This document shows, in pieces, positions 1 through 15,400 of a stretch of 64,000 nt of DNA. The position numbers were made by a program, and so were the translations under genes. This DNA comes from Taeniopygia guttata. Its lineage: Eukaryota; Chordata; Aves; Passeriformes; Estrildidae. The stretch is taken from contig NC_133063.1 of assembly GCF_048771995.1 (NCBI RefSeq), positions 20,213,063 through 20,277,062 of the forward strand, in the 5' to 3' direction. The stretch's first letter is position 1. Each line of letters begins with the position of its first letter. The notes beneath the pieces are model-generated. The model saw only the letters and a program-made list of their open reading frames with translations, made no database searches and was not told the origin of the DNA.

Positions 1-158
1 AAAAGTTTTCTCAGCTACAGAACTAATTGTTTTTCTTTTTTTTTTAAATCAGGCAGAATAATTTTAATTAAGTTAAAAGGGAAGGACCCACTACTATCTT
101 ATATATTGCTCTTTATACTACACAGGCTAAAAAACCACCCCAAGAACAGCTGAGATAC

Positions 159-488
159 CTGTATGACAAAATGAGCTCCATTTTGAAGAAATGCATCATT
201 TCGTATTGGTATATTTATAGTAGCTTGTGCTTTTCCTTCTGGAAAGATGAGAGTACTTCTTCTAGACATATTTAGAATGCCTCCTTTCGCTCTCTCAGGA
301 TCCAGAGCTCCAGCTGGAATATACAGTGTAGTATAAACCAACTGCACATCTCCAACTGTTCCTCCTTCCCTTGCAAAACTCAAGGATAGAAAGCGTCCCG
401 TTGGATTACTTTCAATCTTCTGATTCTCCAAAGGATGGAATTTTATTAGGCCATAAACATCATCACTGTCCTGAATGTAAAACAGAAG
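159..488 (-). CDS. ADGRV1: ADGRV1 coding exon 9
   Basis: 110 codons, phase 0. The acceptor TTTGCAG|CTTCTG was chosen over a nearer TTCAG|GACAG because the human protein has LLFYIQDSDDVYGL at this point. It ends NGAHFVIQ before donor GTATCT. The next exon lies left of the window. Confidence 0.95.
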
Positions 489-3400
489 CTGCAAAGCAGA
501 AAACAGCATGCAGCATTACTCTATATCATAGTTTCATGCTTTCACAAAATCATCGCCTGCCTGTCACCACACATTTTTGTCCTTAGTGAACTGGCATCAG
601 GAAAGAAATCAGATTGACAGCTTCAAAGTATTCTTTATACACAAGAAGCATTGCACTGACAGTGGCAACTGTCCCACTGTGCATCACTGCACGCGCCAGA
701 ATGAGCTCTGAATAACTGATTTTTTTGGTTCAGCAGCCAAAGTGAATAATTTCAAAATGTTTTAGATTGTAAAGGATTTAATTTTATTCACCAAGCTCAT
801 TCCAGCCATTTTCGAGAAAGACAAAGCAGGGATTTGAGCCACAAAACTGTCAACAATCCTAGTCACCCTTTATTTAATTGTTCACTCAATTACTAAACCT
901 TCTCCTTCAAGCTGTTTCTCTGTAAAATATTTCAGTAATCAAAACAGCAAATGAACAAATGAAAATAACTTTCCTGTCTTCTGTTAGAAAGCAGTTACTC
1001 AAGACAGCATTTATTCAATGCTATTGTTGCACACTGGGAGTAATCTGAACTGAATTCTACCACAGTAAAGTCTAGCATTGTACATTATACTCAGCAAATA
1101 CTTTAGATACAGCTCTATACACTAAAATTATATTAAGGATTAGTTTGCTTGATTTTTATCCAAGGCCAAACCCTTTAACCTGTTATAATAATCCATCAAT
1201 CAATCAATGTTATTAAAAGTGGTAAAGTCTTTATTACTCCAATACCTTCTCCAAAAGAATTCTAAAGTAAACTTACCTCAGATGGCTCACTGACTTCTGC
1301 ACCTCCCTGTATTGTATGAGGTAGGAGTTTCAGAAGATAAGGCTCTGCCTCTTCTGGTGTATCATCATCAATAATGTTCAGATGAAGTGTCACCAGCATC
1401 TCTCCCTGATCAAAATTTATCTCTCCTGCCTCTGGAAGTAGGTCTGCAGTCACAGGTGAAGGGTCACTGCTATTTCGGATTATAATCCAGGAAACAGAAA
1501 CATTTCCATGTGTGCCACCATTTCTTACAATTGTGATCCCTTCAAACCTACAGTTTTGAATGAAAACAAAAACCCACAAACCATAATTAATGTTGGCATG
1601 CATGGTTACCAATTCCCTAAAATATTTACACTAACCTAGGTGATATAAATGTTAGCTGCTTGCAACTGACATTTGATTTAAGGCTTACAGTTTGTGAAGT
1701 CATAACACATATGTAAGACTTGAGCATTTACTCATGAACTCTCTGTAAAATCTCAGAAGATACGTGTTAGATCTCACTTTGTTTACAGCAAGAAAGATAC
1801 TCAGAACTGAGTGGAGTCTTGGCATGTTTTACATTTGTCTTCATAAATACAAATCAAATTTAAGAAAACATTTTGCCTATTCTACATCATGAACAGTAAT
1901 GAGGCATGAGAAGTTAAATAATGATCTGAAATGAACTGTTTGCCTCTGTACTAAAAATATATTGTTACTGATATTTATGATACTGGAAATGTCATGTTGC
2001 CTGCATCTGACAAGTACATGACTACAAAAAAAAAATCTGGAAACCATGACTTACAAACATTGAGAAAGTAGGATTTATTTCTTTACTGTGTGTAAAGAAA
2101 GAAAGATGAATACCCAAGTGTTGTGCCCTACATATCATAAAATATTCTTCCAAAATTTCTCATAGTATGATAGTTGGAGGCATTATTTGTTTCTTTGGGG
2201 ATGAACTTCCACTAATTAGTGGTGGAGATTTTTATTGAGATTATCAATATTGTGCATCACTCTGCTTATAAAATTTGCACAGAGCTTTGATTTTAATCTC
2301 TATGTAAAATTACAAATATTTAAATTGTTTTTGAGTTTAAGGTAACTATTTCATGGGAGATGCTGAACACTTTTTTCCCTTAATCAGAGACTGGCTTTAC
2401 AGATAGTAAAAACAAATATACGCCAAGGGTGGAAGACAGAAATGTATTTCCCACTGAATCTGTGTGTAGTAGTATCACAACTTCACTGATCCTATCTTTA
2501 GAGTAAAGAGTTTTCATTATTCTGATAATGTGATTGAATACTTGTGGCCTATTTACATACAGTTTATAGATTTTAAAATACTTTCTGTATAATTAGATAT
2601 TCCCACTTCCTTGAAATCTTTGTAAATATAACTGATAATAACACACTGATTGCTGCATTATATTTTAGTAGTGATTTTATAATTACTTTAATGATATCCT
2701 AAGCAGCCTTAACAATTACAAACAAATCTCTTAAACTGACTAGATACTAGATTTTAAGATCTGTAGTACCTTGAAATTTGGTCTTCATCAATGATAACAG
2801 TGTGAGCGAACAGAACACTGTGGATTGACAGCACTCCATAAGGTTTATCATTCGGCTGGATAGTGACATGAACAACAGATGGATAAATCAAAACAGCATC
2901 TCCCTGCAAAGTGTCTTTAAGAAGCATAATCTGAAAGGTCTCAGCAATTTCTGGTATGGCATCATCAAGGATCTTAAATTTCAAATATATTTTGTGAACT
3001 AGAGGTGGGAAAACAAGAGTTGTATTTGGCTGTAGATCTAGGAAGTCTACATTAAGCTGTGCATGTGCAGTTGAATCCCCAGTTATGATGGCGTAACTGA
3101 CAGAGACTTCGTCTTCATCAGGTCCAATTAATTTTCCAGTGACATCCTTACCACGAAGCACTTGGATTGTTATCACTTCATCTTCCTCAGGCACCATATA
3201 AGCACTCTGAACAAAACGCACAGGACTGTCATTTTTCCTAATATTAATCCAAACAGAATTTTTTGTGTTGTTGATTTCAGCCCCTCCCTCCACGCTCTTC
3301 AGACAAACAACAAAGATTTCATCATTTTCAGGTACCTGGAAAAATAGTATTAGCAACTGTGTGTAAGTTTCATTTAAAATATATGCAGAACACTTACACT

Positions 3401-6400
3401 GAGAAATATGGTTTATGCATTTTGCAGAAGAGTGTAATTATACCATCTTAAGAGCTCATTTCATATTAAAACAAACAGGAGAACAGTCTTGCTTTTTGCT
3501 TTCGCTAAAAATCCCTCTTCACAATTTAAGGTATCTATTTTAGCTAAACATACTTCTGACAGAGTAGAAAGTCAAACAAAATACAAATAAAAATTACTCA
3601 AGAATCAAAAAAATCTTCATCTTTACAGCTTGAGAGTATGAGGAGACCAACTGCCATTTTTGAAAGCCACCTCTACTTGGAAACAAGTGTTCCTCTCCAT
3701 TACTCATATTTAAATTTTCTTTTTTCTGATATTGATTCTGATCTATCTCTATATGTGCCTGAGACAATACAGCAACTTCTTTTGGTATAGAACCTACCTT
3801 GGCCCATCCATCCCTATACAACTGGAATCACCACAAACCCAGACAAAATTTCCATCAGAGGTCTGAGTGTTTTCTTTTTCTTACCTATAATTTAGATTTT
3901 TGTATTTTTACAAAGCAAGTGTTTAAAACTACATTTTAATTCTAGCTGTTTCTTCTCCAATATCTGATGCAGGAGACAATAAAGAATAGCTTATAAACCA
4001 CAAATTACAGAATTAAGAATGAGATTTCTGCTTTAAATTACTATATAAATATATATATGTAGACAAAAATGGTATGCTGTGATTCCTGGGTATCCTGTAC
4101 AGAGCCAGGAGTTGGACTTGATGATCCTAATGGGTTTCTCTTAACTCAGCATTTTATATGATTCTGTGATTCTATATTTTATTCCTGAAATCTTGATTAG
4201 CTACACCAATGGAACTGAAAAAAATATTGTTATTAATACATATAGATAAAAAGTAAATATTTAAAAATTATTTGTGGTCTTGGTATTTCATCCTTACTGT
4301 GGACTACTGAAAACCACTAGTATTTGCTTCTGAGAGAAACTCCAGGACAAAAGCACCACTTCTGAAAACCCTGCTATCCAGTATTTCTTTCTCTTTCACA
4401 TTCATTTATTTATTGGCCACCCTCAGATCCTTTTCTAGGACTAGAAGAGTGGGCATGATAGCTTATGCCAATTCAGTTCCTTTGGCTTGTGACACTGAAA
4501 CATGCATAATACCATTGACTGATACACGGGGTTTTTTTTCAGGGGGAGATCTGGAAGATCTCAGCCACCAGCTTCCTACACTGAAGTACAACACAGTTGA
4601 TCTACCTCATTAAAAAAAATGCTCACTTATGTTTCATTTATTTGACTAACTAATATTCCATCTGGCATAACCTAAAAATATACATTTAAGAGAGTCAAAA
4701 CATATCCACAACTTTAGCTGTAGTTTTCATCTTAACATCTCATATAGAGATGATACAGGACAATTTGGATTTCTTTATGGCATCATTACTGACCAATGAA
4801 AAACCCAATCAGACTTCAAAGACAACAATATAAAAGACTTTCAGTATTGATTTGCCTCTTTCATTTTATGTTAAAAATTTTCCATTATTCCTCACTAAAA
4901 AAGGAAATTTACATAATAAAATTACGATAAATATAGTACTGTAGAGATCAGAGCTGTAGTCACCTAATCTTTGTAGGAAAAAGGCTTTGCAATTCAGAAC
5001 AATATGTGTTACAGAATTTTTTCTTAACTTCAGATCTTAACAGCTCAAAATAAGTTCTGAGAGTAACACTGAATGCTTGTGCATTCCATCATCATCATCA
5101 GTGAATGTACACAAATTTAACCTTTTGTGTACAGCCATGGAAGACATCCAGCGAGTGGACCACCACAGCTATACAGATTGAACTTTGAGTGAAAGACCAT
5201 TAGAAGTACCTCTCAGGGGAAAAAGAAATCACATCTCCCCACAAACTGAATGGATTCTTTTCATATATAAGTTACAGAAATAATACATCTAATCTGAAAG
5301 AGATATTTCTATACAGCAGTTTTTCACAGTCTCTTAAATACTAGTAACAGTATAGACTTGGGAGACTATTTTCCATAATTAACAGAAATGTTAAAGAAAT
5401 TGCTTAAAGGTTTCCCACTTTTGTCACACTTTTCTTTCCCCTACATAATTTTTTGGTGAATTTCCTTATCAAGTTGTTCAGTATCACATTCACTCAGAAA
5501 AGTTAGATATAGAAGCATCAGTCTGAAAAATTAACCTGTATATAGTTAAACAACATCATCCTTCACAACACAAGAACCTCACTATGCCATCTGAATAAAA
5601 ATATAAAGCTTTCTTGATTATTTATACTTTTACTGTACAACACCTAACAGATCTCGTCAGAGCAGTCGGGGTATGTTCAGAAACTAAAAATATTAATTGA
5701 TGAAAAATAAAGAGGCAATATAAAAAGATAAAATCATAGCCCACAGAGACAAAACTGAACATCACTTTATGCAGCAGAACTTGTAGCCCTGTTTAAAACA
5801 AGCATTTTTATAACATAATATACAAAGTCCCTCCAGAACAGCAATCTATACATCCAAACCAAAAATATCAGCTTGTTTTTACCTGATCATCAAGAACTGT
5901 TAAATTATAAATCAATACTGATGTCCCAGGGGCAAATGTGATATTTCCCCTGGCTGGACTTAAGTCTTCTTCAGCTGAGTTTGGTCCATCTTCTATCTGC
6001 AAAGAAAAATTTTTTATGATAAGAAATATATAGAGAATGCATAAAAATCCAGTACAATAGTCAATATATATTGTGTGAAATGCATATGAAACTGCTATTT
6101 ATTCACTCCCGATCATATACACACACATTCAGTTGTGAAAATCTACTCTTTTTCTAAATCAGAGTAAGCATTCTGAAGAAGTTATGTATTGCCAGAGAAA
6201 GAGGAGGAAAACTACTTCCATACCGGCCTTTTGAGAACTCTTTGGTATCTACTGATGCATAACTGATGCTTTTAAATAATAAAAAGGGTAGTCCTTCTCT
6301 TTTAATTTAACTAGCATTTTCTAATCAGTTCCAAGACAAGATAATAGCAATTACTCATTTTGTGACTTTTCTATCTTGATGTGATACTAAGGAAATTACA

Positions 6401-9400
6401 TTTAATACTAAAATCTAAAATTAGTAAGACCCATATTAGGGCTTTGTTTTAGAAAATAATGTAATTTTTTTTCAACACATGCATATAAATTACATTTTGA
6501 GATTAACCAGATAAATTAGATAGCAAAATTTATTGGATTTAAAACAAACACATCTGCAATAAATAACATAAAGAATCACTAAACATTATCTATAGATGCT
6601 ATATTTATCACTCAAGAACATCCACTACAAATCTTTTGAGATTTTGGCCCATCTAGATTAAATCTTTGCTGACAACTGATAAAGGAATTTTGATATGAAA
6701 AAGAATTACCTGTAATTTTAAAGAATGCAATAGAATCAGAACCAGACTAAAAAAAAAAAAAATAGCCCCCTCTCGCAATAAAGGCAATAAGTATATCCCA
6801 TTCACATGATGTATATGAGTATTGGCCTAAATATTTAAATAATGATTTTGAAAGGTTGAAATGTCTGGGAATTCAAACTGCCATCTTATAGATATAGAAA
6901 TTCACTAAATATTGAGCTCTACATTTACATTTTTGAAGGTGGCAAAATCACTTTCAGAAGAGTCAGAGGTTTATAAACTTTGAAAAAATATACAGGACAT
7001 TTCTTGCACACTCAATAGACATTGTTTGCTAATAATACCAACAAATACCACTTCGAATATCTTCCAAGACAGAGATTACTCATTTTTAAAAATAGATTAG
7101 TTTTTCCTAAATTAAGAAGTTAGATAATTGCAATATTTTCCAATTGAAAGGTAGTATCTTCCCATTTTATGAAACAGATATAACAAATGTAGACATAGCT
7201 ATTTAGTCCTTTCACTTTAATAAACACTTTGATACTTTATGATTATGGCCTTGCAGCTTCATCTAATAGTCAAATGCATGAAGCTTTTTTGATTAACTCA
7301 CCTCAAAACTTACAACGACTGTCCCGTAGGTTCCTCTCTCCCTGATTAGAGTGAGAGGCACAAATTCATTTCTGCCCCTAGGCTCATTCACTGTGATTAA
7401 GGCAGACTAATGAGAAAGAAAAGGGACAGGCAATCAGATCGAATATCACAGCAGATGGAAGAAATTGTTACCATAGAAATACTAAACTCCCACAGACAAG
7501 TTAATCCAATCTGCAAAGCAGTCTGCTGATGGCACACATTTCCTAGCAACCAATTAGTTCAGCTGATAGAAAGCTTGTAAGGTTTGAGATTAAAAAATTA
7601 TCATAATGTATGTAGAGTGGGGTTTTTTTGGGTTTGGTTTTGAGGTTTTTTGTTGTTGTTGTTGTTTTTTGTAAATGAGCATAGTTATATTACACTAAGC
7701 ACTGGCATATGAGCACTAGTCATATTTACAGGAGTTTCTAACTCTATTAAAAATAGGTTTTCTTCATTAAAATCTCATTGTTAGATAACTAGACAATGGA
7801 CTCTGTCTATTAAACTGTTATAGCTGAGAGATTTCAAAGACTTACAACACTTCAGGGAGCAGCATGGTTTAATATTATGGTAATAAAAATTTTTCATATT
7901 GGATTTTTTTCAGGGAAGTCTTCTAAACAGTTTATTGCCACAATGCCAGCAATAAAGCAGAGTTTCTCTTTCTGTTAACACAAACTGTATTGTTGCAAAT
8001 ATACCACTAGAGTCACACCACTCTTATCCCTAGAAGGTATTATATTATGCATAGATCATGATACTGCCCTTACAGCTTTAGAGTTAAATATAAAATTGCT
8101 CACTTAAGATGGGAAAAAGGTATATATTCTTAAAATTTCCAAACACCTCTTTAACTTTCCTATGGCATTACTTCCTCATTTCTTCCATAATATATTGAGG
8201 GACAGTGGGACTGAACAATTTCTAAAAGCTTTATATTTAGATAAGCAATATAGATTCATCCAAGTTTGAGGATTTCAGGCAACATTTCAACATCTAAAAT
8301 CATACAGAAATATTAAAACTGTATAAACATATTAATTATTTACATATGTATGAATTATCTCTAGAGATGTTTGCAGAGATTTAACTGCAATCTGTTTTCA
8401 CGGGATTTGGGTGAATAACTGACCAGCATCTTTGACAATTTCATCTTTATGTTTACTAAAATGTTCTGAAATATACCACATAAAAAGTCATACCATGTTA
8501 AAAGAAATTATTCCAAAGGCATTGTCATTTGATAAGATTGTTACAGTGACAGATTTGGGAGCACCAAGCCTTATCCTTGCAGATGGTTTCTAAAATTAAA
8601 ATCAAAATAAAATGTTAAGTATGGAAACAGAAAAAAAAAGGCATTTTGATTTTACTGTCTCTTAAGAGTTAATATTGGCTTACAAAAAGTGTATGTCTTT
8701 TTTATTTCATATCGCAATGAAAATTGTTTAAAGAAATAGAATGCACTAAGGTCATTCCTAATTAATGTGGAAATAAACTCTAAACAGTCAACAATAAAGT
8801 GTTTGAAACTTTGCAAATTATTAACAATAGTTAAACAATTAATAACGGCATATCAATAGGAAACCATACATGAAGCATCGAATAGTGCCAGGAATTGCAA
8901 AGTTGTACTTTTTTCCCAAACATTGTATAAAACTGAAAGTCTGAAGCTATTACAGTGGGATACCAGCTAAAGGATTTACTGGGATAGCAAGTATAAGAAG
9001 CAAGTCTTTATAGCATTGTAAAATTGACATTTTTAAAAATCAAAGTAAGAAGGAAGGGAAAATATGCATTTTTATAGTCACTGTAAACATCCCCATAGAT
9101 GTGTAATATTGGCAATAAAATAGAAAATTTATTTTTATTGAATTTACATCTTGTTTAGTCATGAACTGTTAGCAAAATATATTAATGTGAACCCCTGTCT
9201 TGTAGTATAACTCCTGTGAGACAGAACAATGTGATGAAATTTGGTAAATATTTATAAAATTGTTTGGGTTTAGATAAGTCACATTTAACCTTTACTTCTG
9301 GAGGACTCAAAGTCATCCTCTTTTTCTGCTACTTCCACCCTCTCCTCCATGCACATTCTAGGCAGGAAAACAGGACTGGCTGAGTCTTCACAATCTAACT

Positions 9401-12400
9401 ATTCTGGGCTCCGGTACACCTTCCAATGTCCACAGCTGAATGCAATGCCTGCTCAAGTGTCAGGTGCAGCAACATGACACAGAGACATGCACAGAAATGC
9501 AAACTTTCTGAAGGGCAATAAGCATCATCCTGCTTGGATTCAAGATTTCAGCTCTTACCTATTACTGTTTACAAGCAGTAAGTCTACAGTGTAATCTATG
9601 AAATACCATTCACCTATATTAGATTATCCACTGTTTTCTGTGGAATAGATACATTGAAAAATTGAGACTTACCAGTAGTGTCAAGTGAAATGTGAATGTT
9701 TCATCAGCCTCTGGAAGATCATCATCACAGACAGATATATACACTGTTCGGTTTGTTTCTGTATCGGGTATAAATGCAGCTGCATATGTGTCAAAAAAGT
9801 CTCCTGTGTTTTCTCCATCAATCTGCAATAAACACACAACCAAATGCCACATCCTTCTTCCTTCAATATGCTGTATATCACCATTCTAGACTCATTTGAA
9901 AAGATTTCATACCCTCTTTGCTGCACATAAGTCCGCCCACTGCACATAATTCTTTCCCCTGCTGTCATATAGTTAATTTCTGGAAAGAAGGTACATAGAT
10001 ACCAACCCATTTTATTCATGCTGAGTAAACAGGTAAAAAAAAAAAGAAACGATAAAATAAACAGAACACTTTCTTCAAAACTATTTATGACTTCCTTCCC
10101 TGCAATTTGGTATCTTTTGCATAATGTACCATATGAAAAGGTTTTTTATTGGAAAAGTTATGCCTGTACAGGAAGCACAGATCTGTATAGCTCATAATAC
10201 TCTACATGAATTAAACTTACATTAGGATGTAACTGCCCTCTGCCTTCCATTCTAACTACTGGAAGGAGCCTAGGCACTCAACCTTGATTAATAATTTGAT
10301 CACAAAAGTTGGCAAGATTAAGTCTTCTAAAAAGAACTTCCCTCCTTTCATCTCAGTCAACATAAGAAAAGTCCCCTTATTCTACTGTAAGTGAGGTGAT
10401 TAGAGGAGAGATTACAAAGGCAGTCATGTAAAAACAGCAAAGGGTCTAGACTAAGCTTACAGCTGGGCACTGAGACTAAATGGAGAGAAACCACTGAATC
10501 AGCATACCTGCTACACCTTTAGAAGCTAAAGGCTTGAAAGAACCATTGTGAAAAAACTATTCCTCCTCTCAGAAGAGTGAAATTAGAAGTTCAGATAAGA
10601 GGAAACAAAGGGGGTTTTGTGGCTCTCACTTGTCTCTCTTATCAGTCACACTCACAACTCTCCATGTTTCTGAGTCCCAAAAAGTTCTTTAAAAAGTTAT
10701 GCACAGTTACTGAGAATATAAGTGCCATGGTTTCTTACCGACACAATTGCTGTGATGTTAGCAGGCTTCCCTGTCCTTTCAATTACAAGACGTATAACAG
10801 TTGTACTTGTTTCATTGACTACAAATTCTGTTTGTCCACTGAACTTCACTTCTGTTTCTCCAGATGTGAAATGAATGAGTAATGCTAAAAGCAAATAAAC
10901 TAATAAAGAAGCAGAGGGCATCCCTATAGAAAAAAGATATTAAAAATAAATTGTAAATCTAAAATACACAAAGCATTTGTGGTTGACCTTACCAATCCAG
11001 CTCACCCTTCTCAACTCATTACATACCATGATCATATTGTGTCAGAATGAGATAAAAACATGCAGAGATCTCCACTACAATCAAGTCATGTAATCTAAAT
11101 ATCATGTGTATCTATTTCTACTCTTATAATTTTCATTTAGTGATTTACTAGACAGTACTTATAAATTTCTTCCAGTGGCAGAATAAGGAGCTTCTTTTAA
11201 GAAAAGTTTTTTAAATTACCACAACTGGTTTAGTTTTGAGTCAACAATAATTAGTTTCAAGGTTTACAGTTCAATTTCCACTTTCTTTGCTGTCTACATT
11301 GTCTTTAAAAACACACAAAAAATACAGGAAGGTTGAAGGGTTGGATACTTGCAGTCATCTCACAGATCATTTTCTGTCATTAAATATTCAATATTTCACC
11401 ATGAAATATCCTTACACATTTGAATATGTACTTGAGTCTTATCCCATGCTCCTTTCATGTGTTCCTGTCGCAGAGAACAACTGTGCTATTTGGCCACTGC
11501 AACCTTTATACAGGAAGACTTAGATTTTTATTTGTTTCTTCACAACATCTAGTGTTTTCTGTTAGGAAATGCAAACTTAAAATCAAGGTTTTCTTTTACA
11601 TTCTCCATTTCTCTTACATCAGAGTTCAGTTTTGTGATGTAAAATACAATTTTAAGTCCCAGTGAAGTCATCAGGTGTTGATACTGTTAAAGCAAAAACT
11701 TTTAAAAGAGTCTGGCACAACAAATTTCAAATGGTTGCATTGTTCTGCAGAGGCTTACATTGCACAGTGCTGACCAGAACTGAGAATGTGTATGCTGGAT
11801 AGGGTAGATTGCTGTCATAAGGATCTTAGAGGTTTTGGATGAAAATGAGAGAACAAAGTTGTGTTCTAAACATCAAAATGCATTACAATATCAAACTTTA
11901 AATGAATTAGCTCCCTTGTCAAGCTTCTTTTAAACTGTAATCACTACTTTACCATATTAGTTCCTAAAATTTCTGTACAAAAGGTAAAAGCAGTATTTGT
12001 ATGTATTAAATGTAAATGTATTAAAACACATTTTTGTAAAATGTGTGTCAAATTTGAGTCAGAATTGAGGTCCAGCACATACTCTGAATGATTTATGTTT
12101 GCAGTAAGAATGAAGAGAGAATAAGATAGCCTTCAGACCACTTTAACTAATGCAGCTTCAGAAAGACTTCCAAGTCTTTGATTCCTCTTTCAACAAATTA
12201 TGTCTGGGCAAAGATAAATTATATGTTGTGAGGATTTGAAATAAACTGCTTTCAGACAAGCTAAAGAAAAAAAAGTTCCACAGACATGGCTTATTAACTA
12301 TGTACAAACTGGAAGTACAGTCAAGAAAACGATCAATGTTTTCCAAAGAATCTACAAGCAAAGACTGGTGGATTGACAAAGTTAGTTGACTTTAATTACC

Positions 12401-15400
12401 TGCAACAATAAAGTCATCTAGACCTGTTGAACATCACAGAGGGAACAGCCAAACAAACAAAAAAATAAAGTAAATGCAAAAAATCAGGACTAACTATTTT
12501 CTCTATAAAAACAGCTATTCTTTTCACCACCCACTTTTCACACCCACCACCTGAACAATGTCTGATTATCTCTGAAAAAAATGTCACACAGTAATGATTT
12601 TGCTGCATAGCTTCATACTACTCTAAATTTCTATTACCAGGAACACAGTTCTTCAAGATATCTATGGCTCTTACTGGGAATTCAGTGCGTAATAGACTGA
12701 TAGAGACAATGCTCGATTCTTATGTATCTATCCATTAAGTAATTCTAGTGCAGCAAAAACTTACAGTGGAAAGCAAAGGTAAAATATATACACCTAAGAC
12801 CCCTGAAATTTAAAATTATCAGCTATTCCAAGGTTTCATTCGCTAGATTTACGTGGAAGTGTTCTGAAAAAGCAAACAAATAAACAGAAAAAACCTTCAA
12901 GTGGGAAAGAAAAGAGTTGTCTAACTTGTGTAAACTCTCAGACAATTACACTCTACATCATTGATACTAAGCTAAAGAATTTGTTGACCTTTTAGCTTCA
13001 GCTGTTACCTTTGCCAATACCTTCCCACAGTACATGCTTCTAGTAAATAATACTGAAAACATGATCCTTGAGGGCAAGATTACGAAGTTTAGAATTACCT
13101 GAATTCTATTACTTCTACTAGAGAGCATTATAAAACTATAGGATTACTCCTGTGGAACAAGAGAAGTTTCACAATCATACCATCAATTATTCAGCTGGTG
13201 TATATCCTTCCTGGTTACGTTATTTGTACTAAGACTTCTGCACAGCCTGCCAGAAGTAGTTTTTACTCTATTTATATAAACTACACTTTTAAAATTGTGA
13301 TTTGTTTTTAAATTTATATGATGCAATATAATGAAAATGCCATACATCAAGACTACAAGAATGCAGAACAAATTTATTCAGATTGTTGAAGATATATTAT
13401 AGGTCCCAGTATTCTTCTTAATTAAAAATGAACTCACTTTGTACACTAAATTCCTACATTAATTTATTTGGGAATACAATTTGGTTTTTATTAACTATAT
13501 TGCATAAAGTTCAGCAGAAACCTTTGCAAGATCATGGATTACAAGAGGACCCTTTCATACTTCCCTCATCTCATTAAACCACTCTAATCTGTAACTTGTT
13601 TTTTAAATTAAGCTGAAACTCTAGTCCTTGTTCACTGCTAAATTTTGGTAAACCATGCATTTGGTGACCAAGTACTCCCCTCTGTTTCAGCTAACTACTA
13701 TTTAGTTCATTTCCCTTCATCCAGGATATTGACATATTCTAGTTAAATTAGTTTAATGAGCTAAAGTCATTGTAATGTTTTTATAACAACTACAAGCAAT
13801 AGAGCATCACACATCTTTACAGTATGTACAATGGATTAACTATTTTGTTGTCGTGTTCTGACTTAAGCCATTTCAAATAATCATGCGCAATACCAGTGGT
13901 AGTTTAAAGCAATGCTATGTACTAAGGCCTAGATGATGTTTCTAAGTGACTTTTAATAAAAATTTCTGGCATCAAAACCAAATCATACCTTTCAAATAAT
14001 AACCTAGACATGTTAATAGTATTAAAGGATTTTAAAAGTAAAACATCCCATTCTTCAACTATATAATTTTTAAAAAGTAAAGAAATCTAACTCAGAATTC
14101 TGAGTCAAGATCCCTAATTTACACTTTCTTTTAGTATGCATTTTTGCACTTTTTGAAGCAAATTTGTATTTTCCACCAAAATATGGAATATCAGTGTAGA
14201 ATCAAACAAATCATATACTGATTCCACACATACTATCACAATTTATATAAGGAATACCATTTCAATCTGTCATCCAGTTGAAGCCAAGATAGGCTTATGA
14301 AACTCATGAATCATCAGGATTAGCTTGCTATTCCTAGTCAGTTTCTGGAACAAATTTCAGATGAAGACTTTAGGGTTTACAAAGAATGAATGGTCTTTTC
14401 ATCAGATTTTTACACCAGCTTCTGTGCTTAATAAATTAAACCCTTAAGAATGAAAATAGTTCCTCGCTGTTATCTTTGAAGTGAGGGAATCTATAGTCCA
14501 ATGAAACATGGAGACATCATGAAGGGAAATTAAAGGGCTGCTCCAGATTAAAAATCTGAAATGAAATAAATATAAAATGCTGGACATTTTGCTAAATGGG
14601 AATTGATAAAATACAGAGAGTTCACAAACAAAGTAGCAGATGGAACAAGGGATTAAGTATTCTTTACCTCTGAGTTCATCACTGCTGCTCACAGGAGAAG
14701 CAAGGAGCTGAAGAAGCACCATTCCCACCCAGCAGCTACAACCTGATTTACCACTTGCCCATCATTTAACAACTCACTGTGTATTTCTAAAGCCCACAGA
14801 CTCAGAGGAGCAAGAGTAAGTCCAATTTTTACTGCCTGTCCCTGTCTACTCGCCATGATTACAAATACCCAGACCAGCCGAACATTAAAATCTGGTATGC
14901 CCAGTACTTTGCATCAAGTACATCATTACAGGTATCAGTGGTTGCCAGAGAGAAGTCTATTCACAATGGAGATGTTAGCACCATCTTTGGCTGAATACAA
15001 TGGAAGACAGATACATATGCTCTTTCATACATAAAATGGCAATATTCTCTGTAGTACACAGGAACAGCATAGAGCAAGAAGTTTCACAAGGTCATTGCCA
15101 CTGCTGCACATGTTATAGAAACATTTTGAAACCCTGCATATTTACAGCATTATTTTTATTTTAGGCATTCTCAGAACCTTTCAACATTTACAAGAGTATT
15201 GGAGAACAACCTGTGAAAGCAACAGGGATTATCAAAACTTTGATTTACTAAACTTCTCCTTTTTATGTTGTCAAGGCTCCAACCTGAAGAAGAAATATTT
15301 TATTTTAGACTTGTTTATTCCTTGCCTCAAAGTTCCCAAAATTCACACATATGAAAAAACAGGACACAAAAAAACCCAGCATATGGACAGAAGACATTAC

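Larger units (their letters stand above)
489..10738 (-). other. ADGRV1 introns 2-8, interrupted by exons 2-9
   Basis: The seven introns between exons 2 and 9 (0.8-2.5 kb each) are AT-rich. Apart from one CR1 tail at 4078-4177, a T/GTT-rich tract at 7645-7672 and short A runs, I see no further exon, RNA gene or repeat in them. Confidence 0.8.

Noticed and set aside
5083-5101. Short (ATC)n run
   Set aside because: Only a few units; ordinary intronic sequence.
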